Numbered from the stretch's first letter, positions 34,610 to 44,267 are shown. The stretch: 64,000 nucleotides of DNA from Streptomyces sp. HUAS ZL42 (GCF_040782645.1 NZ_CP160403.1:6111001-6175000); one strand, 5' to 3'. Notes: generated by a model from the sequence alone, not told the origin. Made by a program: numbers and translations.

Positions 34610-35899
34610 TCACAGCACCTCGACACGGTCCCCCCGGCAGCGGTTGCGGGTATCGAAGACATACGCCCCGGCCTGCTCGACGAGCGCGTAGTCGAAGGTG
34701 TCGTGGTCGGTTGCCACGACCACCACGTCGGCCGCCCGGATTTCAGCTTCGGTCAGTTCTACGCAGATGATGTCGGGGGGGAGGAGATAGGAGTCCGTGT
34801 ACGGCTCCACGGCAGCGACATGGGCACCGAGCGCCTGCAGCAACCGGGCCAGCACGATGGCCGGCGACTCGCGGATGTCGCCGGTGTTCCTCTTGTAGGC
34901 CAGGCCCAGTTGGAGGACTCGAGAGCCGTTGACCGACTTTCCGCGTTCGTTCAGGCCTCGGCTGATCCGCCAGACGACGTGGTCCGGCATGTCGTCGTTG
35001 ATCTCGTTCGCCAGCGCGATGAATCGGACGTTCTGCCGCAGTAGCCGTTTGACCTGCCATGACAAGTACGAGGGATCTACCGGCAAGCAGTGCCCGCCGA
35101 CACCTGGGCCCGGTTTGAACGCCATGAAGCCGAACGGCTTCGTATCGGCGGCCTCGACGGCTTCCCAGATATCCGCTCCCAGCCCCCTCGAGAACGTCGC
35201 CATCTCGTTGACCAGGGCGATGTTGACGTGGCGGAATGTGTTCTCCAGCAATTTGGTCAGCTCTGCGGTCCGGCAGTTGGACACAGGCACGGTGCGCTCA
35301 ACAATGCGTGCGTAGAAGCGCTCGATGCTGTTCAGGGACGCCGGGTCGATCCCGGAGATCACTTTCGGTGTGTTCTCCAGCTGCCACTGGGGATTACCCG
35401 GGTCGATTCGCTCGGGACTGTAGCCCAGATGGAAATCCACACCGGCCTTCAGCCCGCTGCCGTCCTCCAGCAGAGGCTGCAGCAAACTCTCCGTGGTGCC
35501 GGGATATGTGGTCGACTCCAAAACCACAGTAGCGCCGGGGGTGATATGAGAGGCGATGCTCCTGGCGGCACATTCCACGGACGTAAGATCGGGCACACCC
35601 TCGCGCAGTGGCGTCGGCACGGTGATCGTGCAGACGTCGAAGTCGGAGATCCCGGTGTAGTCGGTGGTCACCTTGTAGCGGCCGCTGTCCAGAGCGCTGA
35701 CCAAGCGTGTATTGCCGACTCCCTCGATGAACGAGTCGCCGGCGGCGAGACGCTTGACCCGCAACTCGTCCGTGTCCACGCCGACGACGGCGAAACCTGC
35801 TTCCACCGCGCGCATGGCCAGCGGGAGACCTACATATCCCTGGCCGACGACGATCAGCTTGCACTGGTCCCGGTATGGGGGTTGGCCCACGCATATCAC
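34610..35899 (-). CDS. Nucleotide-sugar 6-dehydrogenase (UDP-glucose/UDP-HexNAc type)
   Basis: 429 residues from GTG 35899. Rossmann motif KLIVVGQGYVGLPLA, TVPTP, ESTTYPGTTE, the linker GYSPERIDPGNP, KLLENTFRHVNIALVNE, and the catalytic-Cys motif GPGVGGHCLPVDPSYL. These enzymes oxidise the C6 hydroxyl of UDP-sugars to uronic acids. The GYSPERIDPGN and LENTFR patterns are closest to UDP-HexNAc dehydrogenases (WbpA/WecC), but UDP-glucose is also possible; UDP-glucuronate would feed the UXS enzyme of this locus. Confidence 0.9.
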   Translation of the reverse strand: MICVGQPPYRDQCKLIVVGQGYVGLPLAMRAVEAGFAVVGVDTDELRVKRLAAGDSFIEGVGNTRLVSALDSGRYKVTTDYTGISDFDVCTITVPTPLREGVPDLTSVECAARSIASHITPGATVVLESTTYPGTTESLLQPLLEDGSGLKAGVDFHLGYSPERIDPGNPQWQLENTPKVISGIDPASLNSIERFYARIVERTVPVSNCRTAELTKLLENTFRHVNIALVNEMATFSRGLGADIWEAVEAADTKPFGFMAFKPGPGVGGHCLPVDPSYLSWQVKRLLRQNVRFIALANEINDDMPDHVVWRISRGLNERGKSVNGSRVLQLGLAYKRNTGDIRESPAIVLARLLQALGAHVAAVEPYTDSYLLPPDIICVELTEAEIRAADVVVVATDHDTFDYALVEQAGAYVFDTRNRCRGDRVEVL

Positions 35900-36172
35900 C
35901 CCGGATCACGAACGGAATATCACGACCCCAAAGTCGCATGCCCGCGCGCTCCGGTTTCGCCTTCCCGGCGTGTGTCTGTCGGGATCACTCTGATTCAGCA
36001 ACTGGGGTGGAACGACACGGTCCCAATGGGTGAATGCGCCCCGGACGGCGGGCGCGTAACCGAACTACCGTGAACGCCGGTCCTAGCGTTCCGGCATGAC
36101 CAGTACGACAGGCCGGGCTGCGGCCGTGACGGGCGCCGTGAAGCACTCACGCCCAGTCGGAGCGGAACGGGT

Positions 36173-37282
36173 ATGGCCCCGAAGCTGCGCGACCTGACGG
36201 CCCGCGGCCGGGTTCTGCTGGCGAGGACCGCCAACCAGGCCCTGCTCGGACCGGTCTCGGGAGGAATGCCGCGGAAGTACGTACGCTCGATCGCGGAGCG
36301 CATGCACGATCCCAGGATGGCCAGGCATGTGAGCGAGGCCTTGACCAGGACTGAGGCCGTGGTCGAGCGGTACGACTTCCCCGCTGACTTCCCGCCATGG
36401 TTCCGCCGGTCCAAGGCGTTCGACGAGCGCCACGCCTACCGGCTCCACGACGTGCTGGTCAGCCCGCACAGCGGTCTCATCTGGCTGCCCGGCGGCCCCG
36501 TCCTGGAGGAGAGCTACGGATCCCTCATCCGGTCGCTCGGCTGGGGCGACGTCCGCCACGAACCGTTGTTGCCGGTCAGGCGACTCACTGGTCGTCCCGT
36601 CGTTACCTTCGGGCTGACGGGCTACTATCACTGGCTCCTCGAGGTGCTGCCGGCCGCGGTCTTCGCCCTGAGTGTCGAGCCTGAGGCGCTGCTCTTGATG
36701 CCGAAGTGCGTACCGGCCTACGCGTTGGAGGCTGCGCAGCACCTTGTCGGGCCCTCCAGGATCGTCCGCCTGGACGAAGTCGTACATGTCGACTCGTGTG
36801 TCCTCGCCGCCATCGAGCCCATGTCCGGCTTCATCCAGCGGCCCGAGATCGACCGCTTGCGTGCAGCGTTTCCTTCGGGCCGCTCCGACGTCGACGCCGT
36901 CTACGTGAGCCGTCTGAAGGACCCCAAACGAGCATTGTCGAACGAGGCGGACGTCGAGCGCGCGATGCGGGAAGCGGGCGTCACGGTGGTCTACGCCCAG
37001 GACCTGTCCTTCGAGCAGCAGCGCACCCTGTTCGCCGGCGCCCGTACAGTCATTGCTCCGCACGGGGCCGGTTTGGCCAACCTGGTGTGGGCTCAGCGGG
37101 CGGAGCGCGTGATCGAGCTGTTCTCTGCTGCCTCGTTCAACGACTGCTTTGCCCGCTTGAGCCGCAACCTCGGCATCGACTACGACTATGTCGTTGCGTC
37201 GCCTGCGAAAGAAGGAGAGGGCGTCGTACCGCTGGATCGGCTCGATGCGCTGCTGAACAAGGTCGCGGCTGCCGAGTGTTGA
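36173..37282 (+). CDS. Glycosyltransferase family 61 (DUF563)
   Basis: 369 residues. Landmarks of GT61 are GGPVLEESYGS, TGYYHWLLEVLPA (conserved HWL), VYVSRLKDPKRALSNEADVE, FEQQRTLFAGARTVIAPHGAGLANLVW and ERVIELFSA. The family includes plant beta-1,2-xylosyltransferases and bacterial capsule transferases. With a UXS enzyme in the locus, xylose transfer is possible but is only inference. It is divergent from the nucleotide-sugar dehydrogenase and upstream of an FkbM gene. Confidence 0.88.
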   Translation: MAPKLRDLTARGRVLLARTANQALLGPVSGGMPRKYVRSIAERMHDPRMARHVSEALTRTEAVVERYDFPADFPPWFRRSKAFDERHAYRLHDVLVSPHSGLIWLPGGPVLEESYGSLIRSLGWGDVRHEPLLPVRRLTGRPVVTFGLTGYYHWLLEVLPAAVFALSVEPEALLLMPKCVPAYALEAAQHLVGPSRIVRLDEVVHVDSCVLAAIEPMSGFIQRPEIDRLRAAFPSGRSDVDAVYVSRLKDPKRALSNEADVERAMREAGVTVVYAQDLSFEQQRTLFAGARTVIAPHGAGLANLVWAQRAERVIELFSAASFNDCFARLSRNLGIDYDYVVASPAKEGEGVVPLDRLDALLNKVAAAEC

Positions 37283-37399
37283 GCCGTGCGCAACGGTGGA
37301 CGGCTGAAGTATGGCGCCGGAGTGAACTCAGCCGCCCCCGCACAGCAACACGCCCACCGGGCCAAGCCTGCGCCAATTGTCCTGATTACGCTGCTGTCT

Positions 37400-38263
37400 G
37401 TGCCCTCCAAAGAGATCTTGACCAGCGCACGTGATCTTTTCCTCCGCGTTCCGGGCTGCCAACGGGCCGTTCGCGCCGCGACCCTGCGCGGCCTGGTGCC
37501 CAGCGCAGTGTGGAGACGTCTGCATCCCACAGGGGAGTGGAGCATGCAGGCCCCCGATGGCAGCACCTTCCGCTACGTCAGCAGCGACGCGGACATCCTG
37601 GCCCGGAGCCTGATCTGGACCAACATGCGGCACTGGGAAGAGACCACTCATCCGCTCTTCTATCAACTCGCCCGAAACGCCCGGCGATTCGTCGACATCG
37701 GCGCCTTCTCCGGTATTTACACTCTCCTGGCCTGCAGGGCCAACCCGCAATTGGAGGCTGTGGCTGTCGAGCCCAACCCTGCCGCGATCCGCATGCTGAA
37801 CCGCAACGTCCGGGCGAACGGGCTCGAGAGCCGCGTCACCATCATCGACAAGGCGCTGTCGGACGCACCCGGGCGTGCCGTGCTGAGGATCCCCACCAAC
37901 ACGACCACTGCCTCGCTCCTGGCCAGGCGACCCGCTCAGCGCGTCCTCGATGTGGACGTCACGACGGGGGATGCGCTGCTTGACGGACTCGCGGTGGACC
38001 TCATCAAGATCGACGTGGAGGGGCTCGAACCACAGGTGCTGCGCGGCATGGAGAAGAGCATCCGCGTCCACCACCCCGCCATCATTGCGGAGTGCCTCGA
38101 CAAGGCAGCACTGAGCAGGGTCCGGGAGACCGCGTTCGACCTGGGCTACCGTCGCATTCAGCATCTCGGCGACACCGGACCGGTACCCGTGACGGCGGAT
38201 CTTGTCCCGCCGGCCCGCTATGCAAATTTCCTCATCACCCGGGACGCGGCCGCCGCGAGCTGA
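37400..38263 (+). CDS. FkbM family methyltransferase (paralog)
   Basis: 287 residues from GTG 37400. The upstream GTG 37286 would add 38 residues absent from the paralog at 30329-31222; TACGCT (37387-37392) lies 7 nt before GTG 37400, so a leaderless start is possible. [41 protein letters not shown] and [20 protein letters not shown] are the FkbM motifs. Similarity to the other FkbM gene extends over the N-terminal region RAVRA...[17 protein letters not shown], showing a true duplication. Confidence 0.85.
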   Translation: MPSKEILTSARDLFLRVPGCQRAVRAATLRGLVPSAVWRRLHPTGEWSMQAPDGSTFRYVSSDADILARSLIWTNMRHWEETTHPLFYQLARNARRFVDIGAFSGIYTLLACRANPQLEAVAVEPNPAAIRMLNRNVRANGLESRVTIIDKALSDAPGRAVLRIPTNTTTASLLARRPAQRVLDVDVTTGDALLDGLAVDLIKIDVEGLEPQVLRGMEKSIRVHHPAIIAECLDKAALSRVRETAFDLGYRRIQHLGDTGPVPVTADLVPPARYANFLITRDAAAAS

Positions 38264-38333
38264 TCGCAGGCTCGCAGTGCGACCGCACTCGGTTCGGCCT
38301 CACTACACGGTTCGTGAGGAAGGAGCGACTCCA

Positions 38334-39380
38334 ATGTCAACCTGCACGAAAGCCGACAGCGAAGTCACTCACCCCGCTGCTTCGGCGCCGAGTACCTGTG
38401 GAGTGGCAGCGTACGGAAACGTCGACCGTCCCCTCGACCGCTCGGCATGCGTGTTCGTGGCCGGGCGGCGTGGGCTGGTTGGTTCGGCGGTGTGGCGGCA
38501 TCTGGCGCGGGAGGGATTCACCGACCTGGTCGGGCCCGGGTCGGAGGACTTGGACCTGCGGGAGCGGCGGGACGTGTTCCGCTGGTTCGCGGCCGAGCGG
38601 CCCGACATCGTCGTACTCGCGGCCGCCCGCGTGGGTGGCATCAAGGCGAATGCCACACGGCCCGCCGAATTCCTGTCCGACAATCTGCGCATCCAGGCGA
38701 ACGTGCTGGACGCGGCCCTGGAGTACGGGGTGGAGCGGCTGCTGTTCCTGGGGTCCAGCTGTATCTACCCCAAGTTCGCCGAGCAGCCCATCCGGGAGGA
38801 GGCGCTGCTGACGGGCCCGTTGGAGGCGACCAACGACGCCTACGCCATCGCCAAGATCGCCGGAATTGTGCAGGTGCAGGCCGTGCGGCGGCAGTACGGG
38901 CGGTCGTGGATCTCCGCCATGCCGACGAACCTGTACGGGCCCGGCGACAACTTCCATCCGGAGCACTCCCATGTGCTGCCGTCTCTGATCCGGCGCTTCC
39001 ACGAGGCGAAGGAGTCGGGTGCGCCGCGGGTGGTGAACTGGGGCAGCGGCACGCCTCGCCGGGAATTCCTGCACGTGGACGACCTTGCTCGGGCGTGCCT
39101 GCACCTGCTGGAACACTACGATGCCGACGCGCCGGTCAACGTGGGCACGGGCACGGATCTGACCATCCGTGAACTGGCAGAACTCGTTGCGGAGGTCGTC
39201 GGCTACCGGGGGAGTATCGAGTGGGACCCGGGGCAGCCGGACGGTACCCCGCGCAAGCTCCTCGACGTCTCCCGGCTCACCGCACTGGGCTGGTCGCCCC
39301 ATATCGACCTGCGAGAGGGACTCGCCCGGACGTACGCCTGGTACGTGGAGAATCTCGGTTCCGGCGGCCTTCGCCACTGA
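38334..39380 (+). CDS. fcl: GDP-L-fucose synthase
   Basis: 348 residues from ATG 38334, with GAGGAAGGAG upstream. An N-terminal extension of about 40 residues precedes the NADP motif [53 protein letters not shown] (Ser-Ser-Cys), [11 protein letters not shown] (Tyr-x3-Lys) and [21 protein letters not shown] are diagnostic for the epimerase-reductase that completes GDP-L-fucose from the Gmd product. The extension starts [11 protein letters not shown] and is not seen in typical Fcl proteins. Confidence 0.94.
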   Translation: MSTCTKADSEVTHPAASAPSTCGVAAYGNVDRPLDRSACVFVAGRRGLVGSAVWRHLAREGFTDLVGPGSEDLDLRERRDVFRWFAAERPDIVVLAAARVGGIKANATRPAEFLSDNLRIQANVLDAALEYGVERLLFLGSSCIYPKFAEQPIREEALLTGPLEATNDAYAIAKIAGIVQVQAVRRQYGRSWISAMPTNLYGPGDNFHPEHSHVLPSLIRRFHEAKESGAPRVVNWGSGTPRREFLHVDDLARACLHLLEHYDADAPVNVGTGTDLTIRELAELVAEVVGYRGSIEWDPGQPDGTPRKLLDVSRLTALGWSPHIDLREGLARTYAWYVENLGSGGLRH

Positions 39381-39419
39381 CCGCGGTGGTGGCCCGCCCG
39401 CGTGCCGAACGGGTGAGTT

Positions 39420-39800
39420 CCATGCCCGAGCCGCCCTCCGTATCCTGCGGCGCGGCGGGCAGCGTCCGGCCTTCGCCCGGCCCGGAGCCGGACCTCCTCG
39501 ACCCGCCGTACAACCGACCGACCAAGAGGTTCGCGCCGGGCGCGGTGAAGGTGGGGCGAACTCGGCCGAGCAGAAGCCGCGGTCGGCGATGACCGGGTCG
39601 CAGGGGCCGGCCGGTGGAGCCCGGCAGGGGGTGGACGTCGAACTGGATGCCGTCCAGCGCCACCGATCGCAGCCCGCGCCGCCACGCACCAGCAGTGTCC
39701 GCCGAGCGGGCGGACCGGCGACGTGCCGGAACAGCGTCTCCAGGGCCTCTTCGCCGAGCCGGGCCCCGTGCCGGGCGACAGCGAGGACCGGTTGACTCGG
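39420..39800 (-). pseudogene. Decayed IS4-type transposase fragment
   Basis: Minus-strand reading gives, across shifted frames, RHGARLGEEALETLFRHVAG, VALDGIQFDV, VIADRGFCSAEF and FTAPGANLL, which match in order the IS4-like transposases common in Streptomyces (catalytic DGxxxD and ADRGF blocks). No frame carries all parts and both ends are missing, so it is a relic. Boundaries are approximate. It fills most of the gap between fcl and the cyclotransferase gene. Confidence 0.75.
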
Positions 39801-40008
39801 CGGGGCCCGACTGCCCAGGGTCGCTGCCGGCCGACACGCGCATGACCTCTGCATCGACTCCTGGGCGAACAGACGGAGCGCGAGCACGAAGCACGCCACA
39901 AGCCCGCCGGCTATGAACGCTTTGGCAGGCGTGCCCAGGGTGCGCGTCACGCGAGTCGGGCCTGAGAAGTCGCGCGGCGTCGGCCCCGCCGGACGTGCTG
40001 GAGCGGTG

Positions 40009-40860
40009 TCAGCGAGTGAGCCCGGCGCGGGGAACGAACACGACGCGGAACATCTTGGGCCAGAACTTGCCGGTGATCAGGAACTGGTTGGTGCCGGGGA
40101 TGGCCGCCACGCCGTTCAGGACTGAGCCGTTCACCATCTCGTCCCTGCGTAGCAGCCCTGCGGCGTCGATGCTCGCGGTCACCTCGCCGGTGGCGGGATC
40201 GATGCGCACGATCCGGTCGGTGAACAGGACGTTGGCGTACACGGCCCCGCCGGCGCACTCCAGTTCGTTCAGCTTCGCCACCGGCCGCCCGTTCTCGGTG
40301 ATGTCGAGGACGCCCGTCTTCGCAAGCGTCCGCGGGTGCCGAAACGTGAGCCGTGACGTTCCGTTGCTCGTCACCAGCCGGTTCCTGGACCGCTGGAGGC
40401 ATACCCCCCAGCCCTCGTCGGGGTACCGGAGGCGGCGTACCTCCTCCAGAGTCGCCGCATCGCGCTCGACGGCGATCCCGTTCTGCCAGGTGAGCTGCCA
40501 GAGCGTCCGGCCGAGGACGGTGATCCCCTCGCCGAACAACGGCGCGGGCAGCGACACACGGGTCGTGGGTTGCCCGCCGGGCGGACCGGCCTGGACCGAG
40601 GACCGTCCCGCCAGGCCTGTCCCTTCGTACAGAGTGTCACCGGCCATCTCCAGGCCTTGGGTGAAGGACTCCGGATCGTGCGGCAGGACCTCGAGCACCT
40701 TGACCCGCAAGCGCTCCACACGGTCCGTTGCTGCCGCCTTCAGCGCTGGGGCGCCGTCCGCGCTGCCCTGCGCCGCGTCGCTCGCCGCGCAGCACGTGCA
40801 GCAGGTCAGCAGCATCCCCATGAACAAGGACGCCGTCATGGCGCGTACGCGTCGAGACAC
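40009..40860 (-). CDS. Secreted glutaminyl-peptide cyclotransferase
   Basis: 283 residues from GTG 40860, with AGAGGA upstream. A cysteine-rich signal region (MTASLFMGMLLTCCTCC) may be a lipoprotein signal. The mature part is a five-bladed propeller of the plant-type glutamine cyclotransferase family: VLEVLPHDPESFTQGLEM, LYEGTGLAGRSS, GEGITVLGRTLWQLTWQNG, LNELECAGGAVYANVLFTDRIVRIDP and FLITGKFWPKMFRVVFVP. It converts N-terminal Gln to pyroglutamate. Why it lies inside a polysaccharide locus is not evident. Confidence 0.88.
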   Translation of the reverse strand: MSRRVRAMTASLFMGMLLTCCTCCAASDAAQGSADGAPALKAAATDRVERLRVKVLEVLPHDPESFTQGLEMAGDTLYEGTGLAGRSSVQAGPPGGQPTTRVSLPAPLFGEGITVLGRTLWQLTWQNGIAVERDAATLEEVRRLRYPDEGWGVCLQRSRNRLVTSNGTSRLTFRHPRTLAKTGVLDITENGRPVAKLNELECAGGAVYANVLFTDRIVRIDPATGEVTASIDAAGLLRRDEMVNGSVLNGVAAIPGTNQFLITGKFWPKMFRVVFVPRAGLTR

Positions 40861-41134
40861 GGTGATCCTCTCCACTCTTCTCGGTCGGTTCGGGCCAGAT
40901 GGTGCGACGTCGGCCGCAGGCCGAGACATGAATACCCGGGAACGGAAGCGGTGTCCGGTTGCCGGAGGCGTGGCGTGCCCGGAAGTCGCCGGATGGTGTG
41001 ACAGGGCGCCTGGCGGTGGACGCACGCGGGGTGGCTCCCCGGATCGAGACGTTCAAGCGCCTATGTTCAGCCTTGTACATAGGGAACAAAACTCTCCTTT
41101 GGGTGGTTTCCTCGTTTCTTTTGAGGGGTGCAGC

Positions 41135-42586
41135 TTGGATCTCCACGGATTCCTGAAGGCTCTTTCCAGACGCTGGCCGACCGTCCTGGTCTGTCTGGTT
41201 CTCGCACTCAGTGCGGCGGTCGCCGTCACGGCATGGAGCACCCCCGAATACGAGGCCAGAACGCAGCTCTTCGTGGCGGCCCGCACCAACCAGGACACCG
41301 CCCAGCTGAACGAGGGCCAGAGTTTCTCGCAGGCGCGCGTGCAGTCGTACGCCGCAATCGTGCCGACCCGTCAGGTGACCGGGCCCGTGGTGCGCGAGCT
41401 GAAGCTGCACACCACGCCGGAGGAGCTGGCGTCCCGCATCAGCGCCGAGGCTCCGCTCAACACGGTGCTGATCAACATCACCGTCCGGGACACCGACCCC
41501 GAGCGTGCCGCGAGGATCGCCAACGCCGTCGCGGCGTGTTTCAGCGCCGTCGTCGAGCGGCTGGAGACACCCAAGCGGACGGGCCCGGAGCAGGCTGCGG
41601 CGCGCGAACAAGGTCGGCCCGACCCCGTGTCGCCGGTTTCGCTGGGCGTCACCCAGCAGGCAGTCGCCCCCGCAGATCCCGTCTCGCCCCGCCCCCTGCT
41701 CAACCTGGTCGCAGGAGTTCTCGCCGGCCTGCTCCTCGGCGCCGGACTCGTCGTCCTGCGTGAGACGCTCGACACCACTCTCAAGACCAGTGAGGCGCTC
41801 GGCGAGCTCACCGGCCTGCCGGGCCTCGGAGCGATTCCGTACGACAGGAGCGCGCCCAGGCACCCGCTCGTCACGGCTGCTGATCACTCCCAGCGCGCCG
41901 AGGCCTTCCGCAAGCTGCGTACCAATCTGCAGTTCGCCCAGGTCGACGACCGCCCCCGGATCATCATGGTGACCAGCTCGGTGCCCGGCGAGGGCAAGAC
42001 CAACACGTCGGCGAACCTGGCCCTCTCCCTCGCCGAGGCGGGCGTCTCCACCTGTCTGGTGGACGCCGACCTGCGGCGGCCGACCGTGGCAAGGACCTTC
42101 GGTCTCATCCAGGACGCGGGACTGACCACCGTGCTCATCGGACAGGCGCGGGTGGAGGAAGTGATGCAGCAGGCCGGCAACCGGCTCTCGGTGCTGGCCA
42201 GCGGCGCCGTACCGCCCAACCCCACGGAGCTGCTCGCCTCGGCCCGCATGAGGGAGGTCCTGCAGGAGCTCGCCAGCACGTACGAGGTGGTGATCGTCGA
42301 CACCGCTCCTCTGCTGCCGGTCGCCGACACGATCGGGCTCTCCCCGCTCGCCCAGGGCACGCTGCTCGTCGTCCGTGCCTCGAAGACCAGCCGTGACCAG
42401 GTCCGTACCGCCGCCGAGGCGCTGGAACGGGTGGGCAGCCGCGTACTGGGCACCGTCTTCAACATGACCGTGCCCCCCAGGGGGGACAGTTACAGCGCCT
42501 ACGGGCAGTACGGCGAACTGCCCGCGCCCCGCCTGTCGGTCCATCAGAAGGGGACCGTCGTGACTGATCTCGCGGGTGAGAAGTGA
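41135..42586 (+). CDS. Polysaccharide co-polymerase fused to BY-type tyrosine kinase (Wzz/Wzc-like)
   Basis: 483 residues from TTG 41135, with GAGGGG 8 nt upstream; ATG 41063 is an alternative. A Wzz domain lies between two membrane spans (TVLVCLVLALSAAVAVTAW and LNLVAGVLAGLLLGAGLVVL). The cytoplasmic kinase shows Walker A SSVPGEGKTNTSAN, Walker A' CLVDADLRRP and Walker B VVIVDTAPLL. The C-terminal tail has three closely spaced tyrosines (SYSAYGQYGEL) as autophosphorylation sites. It controls chain length and export; the phosphatase at 47629 is its likely partner. It is convergent with the subtilisin gene. Confidence 0.93.
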   Translation: MDLHGFLKALSRRWPTVLVCLVLALSAAVAVTAWSTPEYEARTQLFVAARTNQDTAQLNEGQSFSQARVQSYAAIVPTRQVTGPVVRELKLHTTPEELASRISAEAPLNTVLINITVRDTDPERAARIANAVAACFSAVVERLETPKRTGPEQAAAREQGRPDPVSPVSLGVTQQAVAPADPVSPRPLLNLVAGVLAGLLLGAGLVVLRETLDTTLKTSEALGELTGLPGLGAIPYDRSAPRHPLVTAADHSQRAEAFRKLRTNLQFAQVDDRPRIIMVTSSVPGEGKTNTSANLALSLAEAGVSTCLVDADLRRPTVARTFGLIQDAGLTTVLIGQARVEEVMQQAGNRLSVLASGAVPPNPTELLASARMREVLQELASTYEVVIVDTAPLLPVADTIGLSPLAQGTLLVVRASKTSRDQVRTAAEALERVGSRVLGTVFNMTVPPRGDSYSAYGQYGELPAPRLSVHQKGTVVTDLAGEK

Positions 42587-42605
42587 CCCGGGGGCTGCGG
42601 GGCTG

Positions 42606-42653
42606 ACGTTCGGCAGCGCACCCCGGCCGGTGCCGGGGTGCGCTGCCGAACGT
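42606..42653. terminator. Bidirectional terminator, perfect 21-bp stem
   Basis: Arms 42606-42626 and 42633-42653 are perfectly complementary, with loop CCGGTG. It separates the convergent kinase and subtilisin genes. No T-run, as is common in Streptomyces. Confidence 0.85.
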
Positions 42654-42672
42654 GCGCCGAGCCGGCGTCCAG

Positions 42673-43965
42673 TCAGAACCCGGCGACCCTGAGCAGGCGC
42701 TCCTTGATGCCGTCCCCGTCCTGCGACGGCCACGACCAGTTGGTGCTGCCGTAGTACTGCAGGGCCGCCCTGACGGCCGCCGGTGACGCGGTGGGGTGCG
42801 TCGCCCGGTACAGCGCCGCGGCGCCCGCCACATGCGGTGTGGCCATGGATGTGCCGGACATGACGGCGTAGCCACCGCCCTTGTACGTCGACGCGATGCA
42901 CACGCCCGGGGCGATCAGGTCCACGTCGGCCCCGTAGTTGGAGAAGTCGGCGAACGTGTCGTCCTGGTCGGCGCGGCATGTCGACCTGGCCAGCCCGCCG
43001 GGCTTCCCGTCGAAGTCCGCCAGGGCGCTGACGGTGATCACTTCGTTGTACGAGGCGGGCACGGTGTTCCTGGCGTTGGCGTGGTCGTTGCCGGCCGCCA
43101 CCGCGTAGGTGACGCCCGCGGCGACCGACCTGCAGATGGCCTGGTGCATGGCGTCGCCGTTGGTCCGGCCGCAGTTGCCGTCGTCGCTTCCCGAGCCGCC
43201 CAGGCTCATGTTGGCCACGTCGATCTGGTCGGCGTGCTGGGTGACGTAGTCGATGCCGCAGACGACGCTGGACGTCGTTCCCATGCCGAAGGGGTCGAGG
43301 ACCTGCACCGGCCACAGCCGCACCCCCGGCGCCACGCCGACCACTCCGGCGCCGTTGTCCAGGGCGCCGATGGTGCCCGCCACATGCGTGCCGTGGCCGT
43401 ACATGTCGTCCGGCGGCATGGCGCCGACCCAGCAGTTCTTTCCGCCGGCCCGGTAGACGTTGAGGTCCGGGTGGTCCAGGTCGATTCCCGTGTCGATGAC
43501 GGCGACGTCCGCGTTGACCCGCCTGTCCACGCCGTTGATGCCCGCGGTCGGGCTGAGGTCGGCGTCGACCCGGTTCACGCCGGTCGGGAGCGACTGGGCC
43601 GTGGCACGGACCCATCGGTCCTGCTGCACCGACTGGACCTGCGGTTCGGCGGCGAGCTTGGCCGCGGTGCGCGCGCTCATCGACGCCGAATAGCCGTAGA
43701 GGGCATGGCGGTAGACGTGGCGCACCCTGGCGCCCAGGTCGGAGGCGTGCTCGGTGGCCGTCGTCACCGCTGCGTCCATGTCCTCCCGTCTGTCGGCGGA
43801 GCCCTGCTTGAGCGTGACGATGTACTGGCCGGCGATCTTGCCGGTCTTCTCGGGAGCTGCGGCTGCGGGCGGGAGCTCTGCCGCGGCCGAACTGGCGACG
43901 GCGCCCGGCGTGCCGACCGCCAGAGCCGCCAGTGCGAGGAGTGTCAAACCAAAGGTTTTGGGCAT
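42673..43965 (-). CDS. Secreted subtilisin-like serine protease (S8)
   Basis: 430 residues. Signal peptide MPKTFGLTLLALAALAVGTP, an I9 propeptide (GQYIVTLKQGSADR to VQSVQQDRWVRA), then the S8 catalytic domain with Asp in ADVAVIDTGIDLDHP, His in GHGTHVAGTI, oxyanion Asn in AVAAGNDHAN and Ser in MSGTSMATPHVAGAAAL. It has four or more cysteines in the mature part. It should be a secreted broad-specificity endopeptidase. The start ATG follows AGAAAGG. Confidence 0.94.
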   Translation of the reverse strand: MPKTFGLTLLALAALAVGTPGAVASSAAAELPPAAAAPEKTGKIAGQYIVTLKQGSADRREDMDAAVTTATEHASDLGARVRHVYRHALYGYSASMSARTAAKLAAEPQVQSVQQDRWVRATAQSLPTGVNRVDADLSPTAGINGVDRRVNADVAVIDTGIDLDHPDLNVYRAGGKNCWVGAMPPDDMYGHGTHVAGTIGALDNGAGVVGVAPGVRLWPVQVLDPFGMGTTSSVVCGIDYVTQHADQIDVANMSLGGSGSDDGNCGRTNGDAMHQAICRSVAAGVTYAVAAGNDHANARNTVPASYNEVITVSALADFDGKPGGLARSTCRADQDDTFADFSNYGADVDLIAPGVCIASTYKGGGYAVMSGTSMATPHVAGAAALYRATHPTASPAAVRAALQYYGSTNWSWPSQDGDGIKERLLRVAGF

Positions 43966-44267
43966 CCCGGACCTTTCTCGGTTGCGTTGGGGTGACGAGC
44001 CGGTCCGACGGTTATGTGCCGGATGTCCGGCTCACTCCGGTTCCTAGAGCTTGCCGGTGTGCGAGGGGTGGCGGTGGCCCGACGTTCGGCGATGCGGGTT
44101 TTTCCGACCATCTGTCAGCCGTGTGGCCCCGTGGTCCGCTTCATGCCGGAGCAGTGAGATCGTGGGCCGGGCCCGGGTTCGCGGGCTCGTCACCCGGATG
44201 CTCCGCACCCGGGTCACGGCCGATTTCGTTGTGGGGTGTATGAGGACCACGCAGCAGCCGGTCTGCC
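43966..44267. other. Intergenic region, nothing assigned
   Basis: 302 bp between divergent genes, so it should hold the promoters of the subtilisin and DUF2637 genes. I found no convincing repeat, RNA or small ORF. Confidence 0.4.

Noticed and set aside
38337..39380. Minus-strand frame opposite fcl continuing from the transposase relic
   Set aside because: Only the 39420-39800 part resembles transposase; the rest is antisense to GDP-fucose synthase.
40637..43615. 992-codon minus-strand frame across kinase and subtilisin
   Set aside because: Crosses two convergent genes and a terminator in the wrong frame for either.
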